This document shows, one piece after another, positions 27,456 to 36,136 of a stretch of 37,024 nt of DNA. Below the pieces are notes generated by a model. It was given only the letters and a program-made list of their open reading frames with translations. It did no database searches and had not been told where the DNA came from. The DNA comes from Alcaligenaceae bacterium. GTDB lineage: Bacteria > Pseudomonadota > Gammaproteobacteria > Burkholderiales > Burkholderiaceae_B. The position numbers and the translations under genes were made by a program. The DNA lies in the NCBI GenBank assembly GCA_029267415.1, contig JAJUIY010000006.1:1-37024 (forward strand), in the 5' to 3' direction. The number at the start of each line of letters is the position of its first letter. Position 1 is the first letter of the stretch.

Positions 27456-28979
27456 TCAAAGGGGCGATTCCGGCCACGCATCACGATAGTGCATGGCTTC
27501 AGCAAGGTGGCCCGGCCCGGGTGTCGCTTCGCCGTCCATATCGGCAAGGGTACGCGCAACCCGACGTATGCGATGAATGACCCGTGCCGACCAAGCCCAG
27601 CGGGCAATGCCTTGCTCCAGCAGTCGTTGCCCTGCCTGGTCCAGCTGGCAATAGCGATCCAGCTGCGAAGGGCTTAGCCGAGCATTAGGGCACCCCTGAC
27701 GCTGCAGCTGGCGCTGCAGGCAGCGCTGCACGCGGGACCGAATGCTGGCCGAGGGCTCGCCCGCAGGCTGGGAAACCCAGTCGGGGCCGTTGGCAGGCAA
27801 CCGGATGTGCAAGTCCACCCGGTCCAGAAACGGGCCACTGATTTTTGCACGATAGCGTGTCGTTTGATCGGGCGTACACGAACAATGGCGTTGTGAATGG
27901 CCTGCCCAGCCGCATGGACATGGGTTCATGGCCGCCACCAGCTGAAAATCCGAGGGGAACACCATGGTGCGCACCGCCCGGGCGATGGCCACTTGGCCAG
28001 TTTCCAGGGGTTCGCGCATCGATTCGATCACCGACCGCTTGAACTCGGGGAGTTCGTCCAGAAACAGGACACCACGATGCGCACGCGAAATCTCGCCCGG
28101 CTGAGGGTTAATGCCACCACCGATCAATGCTGGCACCGACGACGAATGATGCGGCGCACGAAACGGCGGCTGCAGGCCAAAGGCGTTGTTCCCGTCGCCG
28201 GCCAGGGCACCCAACGCGGCCACCTCAAGTGCCTGGCTATGCGCAAGCTCGGGCAGCAAGCCCGGCAACCGGTGCGCCAGCATACTTTTTCCCGTGCCCG
28301 GCGCACCCACCATCAGCAAGCTGTGTTTGCCAGACGCGGCGATCTCAAGAACTCGTCGAGCCGTACCCTGCCCGCGCACTTCCGACATGCAATACACGGG
28401 ATCCTGACGTGGCGCGAGTGGCACCGGCACGGCCTCGGGCAGCATCTTCGCCGCGGAAAAGTGATCAACCACCTGCCGTAAGCTGCGCGCTGCCAAAATT
28501 TGCACCCCTGGCACATGCGCGGCCAGCCCGGCGCCTTGCTGCGGCAAGATCAGCGTTCGTACTGGGAGACTGCCCGCTACCCCCAGTGCTATGGCCAACG
28601 GAGCTCCTACCGGCATGACGGCCCCGGTCAAAGAAAGCTCACCGGCAAGCACATAATCGCGCACATCCAATGGCGAGGCATGCGGCGGGGCCACCTGACC
28701 GGAGGCCAGTAACACCCCCAAGGCAATGGGAAGGTCGAAACGGCCGGAGTCTTTGGGCAAATCGGCCGGCGCAAGATTGACGGTGATGCGTCCCGATGGG
28801 AATTCGAAACCGCTGCTCACAATTGCGGCACGCACCCGCTCCCGGCTTTCCCGTACGCCGGCGTCAGGCAAACCAACAATATGAAAGGCGGGCAACCCCG
28901 ATCCGACGTGTACCTCAACGCGCACGGACGTGGTTTTAAGACCCGCCAGGGCCAGGCTGGCGAGAATGGCTAATGACAT
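27456..28979 (-). CDS. comM: YifB/ComM family Mg-chelatase-like AAA ATPase
   Basis: MSLAILASLALAGLKTTSVRVEVHVGSGLPAFHIVGLPDAGVRESRERVRAAI...MVGAPGTGKSMLAHRLPGLLP...FRAPHHSSSVPALIGGG...HRGVLFLDELPEFKRSVIESMREPLETG. Confidence 0.96.
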   Translation of the reverse strand: MSLAILASLALAGLKTTSVRVEVHVGSGLPAFHIVGLPDAGVRESRERVRAAIVSSGFEFPSGRITVNLAPADLPKDSGRFDLPIALGVLLASGQVAPPHASPLDVRDYVLAGELSLTGAVMPVGAPLAIALGVAGSLPVRTLILPQQGAGLAAHVPGVQILAARSLRQVVDHFSAAKMLPEAVPVPLAPRQDPVYCMSEVRGQGTARRVLEIAASGKHSLLMVGAPGTGKSMLAHRLPGLLPELAHSQALEVAALGALAGDGNNAFGLQPPFRAPHHSSSVPALIGGGINPQPGEISRAHRGVLFLDELPEFKRSVIESMREPLETGQVAIARAVRTMVFPSDFQLVAAMNPCPCGWAGHSQRHCSCTPDQTTRYRAKISGPFLDRVDLHIRLPANGPDWVSQPAGEPSASIRSRVQRCLQRQLQRQGCPNARLSPSQLDRYCQLDQAGQRLLEQGIARWAWSARVIHRIRRVARTLADMDGEATPGPGHLAEAMHYRDAWPESPL

Positions 28980-29045
28980 GATGACGCACGATCCGAAAAG
29001 GGTTCAGAATGCGCACCAGTATTGCACTACGGGGAATGCCCGGCA

Positions 29046-29074
29046 AAGAAAAGCGGGACCAAACTGCCCCGCTT
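29046..29074 (-). terminator. Rho-independent terminator downstream of ubiK
   Basis: Minus strand AAGCGGG-gcagtttggt-CCCGCTT followed by TTCTTTG. Confidence 0.6.
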
Positions 29075-29127
29075 GACGTGTTGTAGAACGCCTAAACCGG
29101 CACGTGAGCTACCACGACAGGATAGGA

Positions 29128-29586
29128 TCAGACGCTTGGTTTTGCATCCGGCTTATTGGTTTCGGCCGGTTTAGCCTTGCTGCCAGTGGCATCCGTTGTC
29201 GCCGTTGTAGCGGAAGAATCTGATGTGGGCGGCGTTGCTGTTCCGGACGGTGCTGCACCGGTGGCAGATTCGCCACTTTTTGAAGTGGTATCAGCACTGC
29301 CGCCCGTGGTTGCCACCGCAACCTCGGCGTCCGGCCCATTATGGGCGCCTTCGAGCGCCTGGATGCGAAGTTCGAGGGCGGCCACCCGCTCAAACAAACG
29401 CTCGAGCAGCTCCTTTTGCACATCAAACTCTTCACGGGTAACCAGATCCAATTTCGAAAATGTCTGCGCCATCATGGCCCGGACATTACGCTCGATATCG
29501 GCGGCCGGACTTTTGGCGATCAGTTCGGAAATGTTACGTTGAAGGTCTTCCAGCCAGTCGTTACGCGAATTCATAATATGCTCCAA
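29128..29586 (-). CDS. ubiK: UbiK-family accessory factor (BMFP domain) with low-complexity C-terminal tail
   Basis: WLEDLQRNISELIAKSPAADIERNVRAMMAQTFSKLDLVTREEFDVQKELLERLFERVAALELRIQALE is BMFP/UbiK-like. True start may be the MNSRND Met a few codons in. Confidence 0.85.
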   Translation of the reverse strand: MEHIMNSRNDWLEDLQRNISELIAKSPAADIERNVRAMMAQTFSKLDLVTREEFDVQKELLERLFERVAALELRIQALEGAHNGPDAEVAVATTGGSADTTSKSGESATGAAPSGTATPPTSDSSATTATTDATGSKAKPAETNKPDAKPSV

Positions 29587-29758
29587 AAAGCCGAAGCCTC
29601 AGTGTAATCAAAAACCAATCTATGGGTGCGGGTAATCGACTGTGTCAATGCCAACCAGGCATTATCAAGCACATCGCATTACGCGGAGGACCGCAAGATT
29701 GAGCAAACCGGATGACACCAGATAGCACGCCCGAGCAGGCCCACGCACGCTTGCCGGC

Positions 29759-31516
29759 TTAATCCAGCGCTGACAAGTGAATACGTTCGGAGCGGTTAAG
29801 CGCGGACGCCACCGCTGCACGCAGGGCCGTAGAGTGCGCCCCGGTGATTTCCTTCTTGACGTCAAGCAGCTGCTGGGGGTGCATGGAGAAAGAGGTCAGG
29901 CCCAAGCCAAGCAGCAGCCGTGCCAATTCGGCGCTGCCCGCCATTTCACCGCACATGGCCACTGGAATGCCATAGCGCTCTCCGGCATTGATGACATTGG
30001 CTATCAGGCGCAGCACAGCCGGATGAAGTGGATCGTAAAGGTGTGCGACCTCGCCGTCGCCCCGATCGACGGCCAACGTATATTGAATCAAGTCGTTGGT
30101 GCCAATGGAAAGAAAGTCCAGTGTTTCGGCAAAAGGTTCTATGGCGATGGCGGTTGCCGGCGTTTCTACCATCGCCCCAAGCGACACATCGAACGCCGCG
30201 TCGTGCCCGTGCGCCATTAACTGCTCTTTGGCCGCTTGAAGGGCCTGACGCACCTCGTGTACCTCGTGTACATTGGTGAGCATGGGGATCAGTATGCGAA
30301 TGTGCCCAAACCGCGAGGCACGCAGCAACGCGCGCAATTGCGTAACAAATACCTCGGGGTTAGCCAGGCAATATCGAATGGCCCGCAGGCCCAGTGCCGG
30401 ATTGGTGGCCACCACGACATCCTCATCCAACCCCTTGTCGGCGCCGACGTCCAGCGTACGGATGGTAACAGGCCTGCCCTGCATAACGCGAACCACGTCG
30501 GCGTAGGCATTGAACTGTTCTTCTTCCGATGGCAATTCACGCCGGTTCATGAAGAGAAATTCGGTACGAAACAAGCCGATACCGTCTGCCCCGGCGTCAA
30601 GGGCCAGCCGGGCCTCGTCAGGCTGTTCAATATTGGCATGCAACTCTACCGCGACCCCGTCAATCGTGACGGCCGGCGCGTCACGCAGCCGGACCAGCTC
30701 TTGGCGCTCACGCAGAAAATCAGCCTGACGCTGTACGTATTCGTCAAGAATATATGGCGAGGGGTTAACCAGTACCGAACCTGTGAAACCATCTACCACC
30801 AGCATGTCACCATCGCGCACAAGCCCGCGGAAATGACCCAGACCGACCACCGCGGGCACATTCATGCTGCGCGCCACAATGGCAGTATGTGAGGCCGGCC
30901 CGCCCAGGTCGGTCAAGAATGCACTGAACCGACCGTCACGCAAGCGCAGCATGTCGGCCGGAGAAATATCGCGTGCCACAACAATGAGTGATTCGCCGCT
31001 GTCGGGTGTGTCCAGGTCGTGTATGGCTGATCCGCTGGTGCCGGACAATACGCGCAGCACCCGCTCGATCACTTGCCGGATATCGCTGCCGCGCTCACGC
31101 AGATAGTCGTCAGACATGATCGCAAACTGCTCTTCCAGCAGTTGCCCTTGCGTGGTGAGGGCCCATTCGGCGTTGTAATGTTGGTGAGTGATCAAGTCGC
31201 ACACTTGGCCGATCAGTGTCGAATCGTCAAGCAGCAGGCTGTGCACCGTGAGCAGCGGCCCCAGCTCGCGGGGCGCATCGGCCGGCAACGTCTCGGCCAG
31301 GCGTCGTAACTCGTCACGCGCCGCAGCCATGGCGTTACGCAGGCGTTCGCATTCGGCGCTGACCGTCTCGGGAGAAATGCGATAGTGATCGACCTCGAGC
31401 GCGGTAACCCCCATCACCACGGCTTTGCCAATGGCATAGCCTTTCACAACGCCCTGCCCCTGCATGCAGAGCATGGGACCTGCGTGATACGTTTTTGTCT
31501 GTGTTGTTTTCGTCAT
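29759..31516 (-). CDS. ptsI: Phosphoenolpyruvate--protein phosphotransferase (PTS enzyme I)
   Basis: GGPASHTAIVARSMNVPAVVG active-site His motif; IGLFRTEFLFMNR; LGAMVETPATAI; FSIGTNDLIQYTLAVDRGD (read as FLSIGTNDLIQY). Confidence 0.97.
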   Translation of the reverse strand: MTKTTQTKTYHAGPMLCMQGQGVVKGYAIGKAVVMGVTALEVDHYRISPETVSAECERLRNAMAAARDELRRLAETLPADAPRELGPLLTVHSLLLDDSTLIGQVCDLITHQHYNAEWALTTQGQLLEEQFAIMSDDYLRERGSDIRQVIERVLRVLSGTSGSAIHDLDTPDSGESLIVVARDISPADMLRLRDGRFSAFLTDLGGPASHTAIVARSMNVPAVVGLGHFRGLVRDGDMLVVDGFTGSVLVNPSPYILDEYVQRQADFLRERQELVRLRDAPAVTIDGVAVELHANIEQPDEARLALDAGADGIGLFRTEFLFMNRRELPSEEEQFNAYADVVRVMQGRPVTIRTLDVGADKGLDEDVVVATNPALGLRAIRYCLANPEVFVTQLRALLRASRFGHIRILIPMLTNVHEVHEVRQALQAAKEQLMAHGHDAAFDVSLGAMVETPATAIAIEPFAETLDFLSIGTNDLIQYTLAVDRGDGEVAHLYDPLHPAVLRLIANVINAGERYGIPVAMCGEMAGSAELARLLLGLGLTSFSMHPQQLLDVKKEITGAHSTALRAAVASALNRSERIHLSALD

Positions 31517-31551
31517 GGTGGGAAACCTGCGCCGCGCACGCGCATATCAGA

Positions 31552-31821
31552 CTATTCTGATTCGCCGAATTTACTGTCAAAAAGCGCCTGGATATCGGCC
31601 AGTGCCTGGTCGGCGTCATCCCCGGACGCATCGATACGTACCGTCACCCCAAGCCCTGCTGCCAACATCATTACGCCCATAATGCTTTTTGCATTGACGC
31701 GCTGTGCGCCCCGAGCGATGTGAATCTCACTGTTAAACGTGCTGGCCAGCTGCGTTAGCTTGGCCGCGGCACGGGCATGCAGACCCAGCTTGTTTGAAAT
31801 GACAATATCGATGGATTTCAT
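31552..31821 (-). CDS. ptsH: HPr family phosphocarrier protein
   Basis: NKLGLHARAAAKLTQLASTFNSEIHI...VNAKSIMGVMMLAAGLGVTVRI. Confidence 0.96.
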   Translation of the reverse strand: MKSIDIVISNKLGLHARAAAKLTQLASTFNSEIHIARGAQRVNAKSIMGVMMLAAGLGVTVRIDASGDDADQALADIQALFDSKFGESE

Positions 31822-31853
31822 TTTAACTTCCGTAACTGTAAGCCCGGTATGGG

Positions 31854-32261
31854 TTACTCGTCGGTACTGTCCGAACCGACGATGCCGCGCAGAACCCGGG
31901 CTCGGACACTGGCACGCAATGATTCGGGATCAGCCACCGGATCGGTGAGGGCCTTCAGCACCATATAGAGATTGGCCCCGCTTAATATGGCAGCCGACAC
32001 ACCGTGTTTGCGCACACGCTGTACTGCCCTCTGCGCAATATTAAATGGAGTGGCCCCATACAAATCGCACAACACCAGGGCGCCCTGTGGGGTATAGCCC
32101 ATCAACTGTTGCACCAACCCGTCGCAGACACGATCAATATCGGCGTCCGGCGCAATATCGACAACGTGCAAATGAGGGAGTTCGCCGCCCAGGACATGCC
32201 TTGCGCACTGGGCAAAGGCGTCGCCCAGGGGCTGGTGCATGACCAGGACGACCGGAACCAT
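31854..32261 (-). CDS. PTS mannose-type EIIA component
   Basis: VPVVLVMHQPLGDAFAQCARHVLGG...GALVLCDLYGATPFNIAQR...AILSGANLYMVLKAL. Confidence 0.92.
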   Translation of the reverse strand: MVPVVLVMHQPLGDAFAQCARHVLGGELPHLHVVDIAPDADIDRVCDGLVQQLMGYTPQGALVLCDLYGATPFNIAQRAVQRVRKHGVSAAILSGANLYMVLKALTDPVADPESLRASVRARVLRGIVGSDSTDE

Positions 32262-33221
32262 TCAGGCGGCCACGGCACGTTCGAGTGCCTCGACGAAAAA
32301 CGCACCGACATCAAACCCGGTCTGTTCGGTGATCTCTACAAAGCATGTCGGACTGGTTACGTTAACCTCGGTCAGAAAATCGCCAATAACATCCAGCCCG
32401 ACCAACAACAGCCCCCGCTGTGCAAGTACCGGCGCCAGTGACTCGGCAATTTCGCGATCACGCTCGGTAAGGGGTTGGGCAACACCACGACCGCCGGCGG
32501 CCAGATTACCGCGGGTTTCTCCCGCCAGCGGGATACGGGCGAGCGAGTACGGCACCGGCTTCCCGCCGATAACAAGGATGCGCTTGTCGCCGTTGACAAT
32601 GTCGGGAATATAGCGCTGCGCCATGATGGTGCGCTGCCCATTATCGGTAAGCGTTTCGAGGATAGAGCCAAGGTTGGGGTCAGACGAGGTGACACGGAAA
32701 ATACCCGTGCCGCCCATGCCGTCCAGCGGCTTGACGATGATATCGCCCTGTGCGGCGTGGAAACGACGCAGCCGCGCCATATTGCTGGTTACCACCGTGG
32801 GCGCCGTAAACTGGGCGAATTCAGTAATGGCCAGCTTTTCGGGATGGTTTCGTAACGCCGCACCGGCGTTGAACACACGCGCGCCCTGCGCTGCCGCATA
32901 ATCGACCAAATGCGTGGCGTAAAAATACTCCATATCGAAGGGCGGATCTTTACGCATCAACACGGCGTCAAAGTGCTGCAAAGGCACGTCTTGAGGTTCG
33001 TCCCGTTGCACCCACCAATCGGGGCCGTGCAAGTCGGCCCCTTGGACCAGGTCGATGCCCGTAGCCTGGGTTTTGACAACACCCTGATCAATATAGATAT
33101 CGCCTTGCAAGGTGACGCTAAGGGTGTGACCCCGGGCAACCAGCGATTGCATCATGGCAACCGACGTGTCCTTATAGGCCTGCAGCCCGGGCAATGGATC
33201 GATGACGAACAAAACGTGCAT
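32262..33221 (-). CDS. gshB: Glutathione synthetase
   Basis: MHVLFVIDPLPGLQAYKDTSVAMMQ...VLMRKDPPFDMEYFYATHLV...IIVKPLDGMGGTGIFRV...DVIGDFLTEVNVTSPTCFVEI. Confidence 0.97.
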   Translation of the reverse strand: MHVLFVIDPLPGLQAYKDTSVAMMQSLVARGHTLSVTLQGDIYIDQGVVKTQATGIDLVQGADLHGPDWWVQRDEPQDVPLQHFDAVLMRKDPPFDMEYFYATHLVDYAAAQGARVFNAGAALRNHPEKLAITEFAQFTAPTVVTSNMARLRRFHAAQGDIIVKPLDGMGGTGIFRVTSSDPNLGSILETLTDNGQRTIMAQRYIPDIVNGDKRILVIGGKPVPYSLARIPLAGETRGNLAAGGRGVAQPLTERDREIAESLAPVLAQRGLLLVGLDVIGDFLTEVNVTSPTCFVEITEQTGFDVGAFFVEALERAVAA

Positions 33222-33270
33222 ACAACACCTGCTGTAACCTGCCCCCGGCTGACGCCCCGCAAGACAGGCG

Positions 33271-33315
33271 GAGAAAAATGAAAACAGCGGCAGCCGGCAA
33301 AGGCGGCTACCGCTG
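33271..33315 (-). terminator. Rho-independent terminator after infC
   Basis: Minus strand CAGCGGTAGCC-gcctttgcc-GGCTGCCGCTG followed by TTTTCATTTTTCTC. Confidence 0.75.
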
Positions 33316-33328
33316 CGTTAGCGACCGT

Positions 33329-33847
33329 TTACTTCTTCTTGGGCGCAAGCACCATCACCATTTGGCGCCCCTCAAGCTTGGGCATGGCTTCGACTTGCGC
33401 GAGATCTTCCATATCGTCCCGCACGCGTTCCAAAACACGCATGCCTAATTCTTGGTGTGCCATTTCGCGGCCACGGAAGCGAAGCGTCACCTTGGCCTTG
33501 TCGCCATCCTCAATAAACCGCCTGAGATTGCGCAGTTTGACTTTGTAATCACCCTCGTCGGTGCCAGGACGAAACTTGACTTCCTTGACCTGGATAACCT
33601 TTTGCCGTGCACGGGCTTCTTGTTGTCGTTTCTGTTCCTGATAGCGGAACTTGCCGTAATCCATCAGTCGGCAGACTGGCGGGTTGGCGTTAGGGGCAAT
33701 TTCGACGAGATCTACTTCAAATTCTTCAGATTTCTGAAGGGCTTCGGCGATTTTTACAATGCCCAGCTGTTCGCCGTCCAGTCCAATGAGTCGTACCTCG
33801 GGGACACGAATCTCGCCGTTGATACGATGTGCTTTATCGGTTGCGAT
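33329..33847 (-). CDS. infC: Translation initiation factor IF-3, likely AUC start
   Basis: (I/M)[113 protein letters not shown]7-ATC just upstream; ORF track extends to a TTG at 33874. Confidence 0.95.
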   Translation of the reverse strand: MATDKAHRINGEIRVPEVRLIGLDGEQLGIVKIAEALQKSEEFEVDLVEIAPNANPPVCRLMDYGKFRYQEQKRQQEARARQKVIQVKEVKFRPGTDEGDYKVKLRNLRRFIEDGDKAKVTLRFRGREMAHQELGMRVLERVRDDMEDLAQVEAMPKLEGRQMVMVLAPKKK

Positions 33848-33909
33848 GTCAGAGACTCCTAAGTTGTTGATCAATTTGCCGCCCGCTAACCCGCGAGCGG
33901 CTCGGTGCC

Positions 33910-35838
33910 CTATGTGCGGGCATCAATTCGATTTTGCAGCAATGCGGCAAAATCTTCAATTCCGATGATGGCCTGGTCGCGGCCGCCACGTTCACGTACC
34001 GCCACTTGGCCACTTTCGCGTTCTTTTTCACCCACGACCAAAATGTACGGCACTTTTTGCATACTATGCTCACGAATTTTACGGTTGATCTTTTCAGCGC
34101 GCAAATCGGCCGTGACCCTAAAGCCACGCTCTTTCAGCTTGGCAGCCACCTCGGCGGCATAATCAGCGGTGCGTTCCGAGATAGAACACACCACGGCATG
34201 CTCGGGGGCGAGCCAGGCGGGCAGCGCACCGGCATAGTTCTCGATCAAGATTCCAATGAAGCGCTCGAACGATCCCAGGATGGCCCGATGCAGCATCACC
34301 GGCGTCCGGCGCTGGTCATTGGCGTCGACATATTCGGCACCCAGCCGTTCCGGCATGGAGAAATCGACCTGGATGGTACCGCATTGCCAGTGACGGCCAA
34401 TGGCGTCTTTCAACGTGTATTCGATTTTAGGGCCATAAAACGCACCCTCGCCCGGCGAGACGTCATACTCGCAGCCGGTTTGCTCGAGGCTGTCGATCAG
34501 GGCTTGCTCGGCCTTGTCCCAGACCTCGTCGGACCCAATGCGCTTCTCGGGCCGTGTCGCCACCTTGTAGAGAATCTCGGTGAAACCGAAATCGCGGTAA
34601 ACGCGCTGCAACAGCGCCGTAAAGGCCGCGCATTCGTCCTGAAGCTGGTCTTCAGTGCAGAAAATGTGTCCGTCATCTTGGGTAAAACCCCGGACCCGCA
34701 TCATGCCGTGTAACGAACCCGAGGGTTCGTTGCGGTGGCACATACCAAATTCGCCATACCGGATCGGCAACTCACGGTACGAGTGCAAGCCGGCGTTGAA
34801 AATTTGAATGTGCCCCGGGCAGTTCATGGGTTTCACCCCATAGACACGGTTTTCGGACTCGGTCGTGAACATGTTTTCTGCATAGTTGTCCCAGTGGCCG
34901 GTTTTTTTCCATAGAGACAAATCCAGAATTTGTGGCGCCTTGACTTCTTGGTACCCGTTGTCTTGGTACACGGCGCGCATGTACTGCTCGACCTGCTGCC
35001 ACACCACCCAGCCTTTGGGATGCCAAAACACCAGACCGGGAGCCTCGTCCTGGAAATGAAACAGACCTAGTTCGCGACCCAACTTGCGGTGATCGCGCTT
35101 CTCGGCCTCTTCCAGCATCGTCAGATAGGCCTTTTGCTCATCTTTGGTGGCCCAGGCCGTGCCGTAAATGCGCTGCAGCATTTCGTTGTTACTGTCGCCA
35201 CGCCAGTACGCACCCGCCACCTTCATCAGCTTGAACACCTTGAGGTGGCCGGTGGAGGGCACGTGTGGCCCGCGGCACAGGTCGATGAAGTCGCCTTCGC
35301 GGTACAGTGTGATGGGTTCATTTTGCGGGATGGAAGCGATGATTTCCGCTTTGTATTGCTCGCCCTGCTGCTTGAAGAATTCGACCGCTTCGTCCCGATC
35401 CCACACCTCACGAGTGACAATTTCGTCCTTGCGAGCAAGTTCGGCCATTTTCTCTTCAATGGCTTTAAGGTCGTCGGGCGTGAACGGCCGGTGATAGGCA
35501 AAGTCGTAATAGAACCCGTTTTCGATGACCGGACCAATGGTTACCTGGGCGTCAGGAAAAAGCTCTTTGACCGCGTAGGCCATCAGGTGGGCGGTGGAAT
35601 GGCGCAGTATTTCCAGACCGTCGGGATCTTTTGCCGTAACGATTTCAAGGTCAATATCGTCTTCAATGACATATGAGGTATCGACCAGGCGGGACGGTTG
35701 CTCGGCCCCCTTGGGCTTTACGCGCCCGGCCACCGCCGCACGCGCGAGACCGGCACCAATTGACTGGGCAACCTCATCAATGGTGACCGGGCCGGGAAAT
35801 TCCCGTCTAGAACCGTCGGGCAACGTAACCTGAACCAT
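33910..35838 (-). CDS. thrS: Threonine--tRNA ligase
   Basis: [28 protein letters not shown] (TGS domain), [55 protein letters not shown]; start trimmed to 35838, SD AGGA at correct spacing. Confidence 0.97.
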   Translation of the reverse strand: MVQVTLPDGSRREFPGPVTIDEVAQSIGAGLARAAVAGRVKPKGAEQPSRLVDTSYVIEDDIDLEIVTAKDPDGLEILRHSTAHLMAYAVKELFPDAQVTIGPVIENGFYYDFAYHRPFTPDDLKAIEEKMAELARKDEIVTREVWDRDEAVEFFKQQGEQYKAEIIASIPQNEPITLYREGDFIDLCRGPHVPSTGHLKVFKLMKVAGAYWRGDSNNEMLQRIYGTAWATKDEQKAYLTMLEEAEKRDHRKLGRELGLFHFQDEAPGLVFWHPKGWVVWQQVEQYMRAVYQDNGYQEVKAPQILDLSLWKKTGHWDNYAENMFTTESENRVYGVKPMNCPGHIQIFNAGLHSYRELPIRYGEFGMCHRNEPSGSLHGMMRVRGFTQDDGHIFCTEDQLQDECAAFTALLQRVYRDFGFTEILYKVATRPEKRIGSDEVWDKAEQALIDSLEQTGCEYDVSPGEGAFYGPKIEYTLKDAIGRHWQCGTIQVDFSMPERLGAEYVDANDQRRTPVMLHRAILGSFERFIGILIENYAGALPAWLAPEHAVVCSISERTADYAAEVAAKLKERGFRVTADLRAEKINRKIREHSMQKVPYILVVGEKERESGQVAVRERGGRDQAIIGIEDFAALLQNRIDART

Positions 35839-35858
35839 AAATGCCATCCTGAACGCAT

Positions 35859-35884
35859 AAAAAAACGCGGCCAAAGCCGCGTTT
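35859..35884 (-). terminator. Intrinsic terminator immediately upstream of thrS (attenuator terminator 3:4)
   Basis: Minus strand AACGCGGC-TTTG-GCCGCGTT followed by five further T (7-T run); lies ~20 nt from the thrS start. Confidence 0.85.
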
Positions 35885-35932
35885 CGGGAATACTAATAGC
35901 CACTTATATGGCGAAACAGTACGCGGCGACTG

Positions 35933-35977
35933 TCAGAGACGCCAAGCCGTAGTTCGCGTAGTGTTTAGCCAAGCCAT
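35933..35977 (-). CDS. Candidate thrS leader peptide MAWLNTTRTTAWRL
   Basis: ATG GCT TGG CTA AAC ACT ACG CGA ACT ACG GCT TGG CGT CTC TGA read on the minus strand; 4 Thr codons in a 6-codon span; no clear Shine-Dalgarno seen. Confidence 0.6.
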   Translation of the reverse strand: MAWLNTTRTTAWRL

Positions 35978-36019
35978 GTAATATGCAATGAGTAGCCGTT
36001 AATTTTAAATGAAGAATTC

Positions 36020-36096
36020 TGGTAGGCAGTACTGGATTCGAACCAGCGACCTCTACGATGTCAACGTAGCGCTCTAACCAACTGAGCTAACCGCCT
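36020..36096 (-). tRNA. tRNA-Val(GAC)
   Basis: AGGCGGTTAGCTCAGTTGGTTAGAGCGCTACGTTGACATCGTAGAGGTCGCTGGTTCGAATCCAGTACTGCCTACCA: complete cloverleaf, anticodon loop TTGACAT, encoded CCA. Confidence 0.97.
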
Positions 36097-36106
36097 GAAG
36101 ACTTCT

Positions 36107-36136
36107 ATTATAGAGCAATTAGAATTTAGTTGTCAA
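36107..36136 (-). promoter_or_regulatory. Consensus sigma70 promoter for tRNA-Val
   Basis: Minus strand TTGACA (36136-36131), 18-nt spacer, TATAAT (36112-36107). Confidence 0.75.

Noticed and set aside
29587-29758. Gap between ptsI and ubiK searched for an RNA gene or promoter
   Set aside because: A TTGACA is present on the minus strand but no convincing -10 at proper spacing, and no tRNA/ncRNA structure was recognised.
35859-35884. Interpretation of the hairpin before thrS as only the tRNA-Val terminator
   Set aside because: Not excluded, but insufficient: no promoter fits between it and thrS, and upstream sequences form a specific competing helix and carry a Thr-codon ORF. Kept as the main alternative hypothesis.
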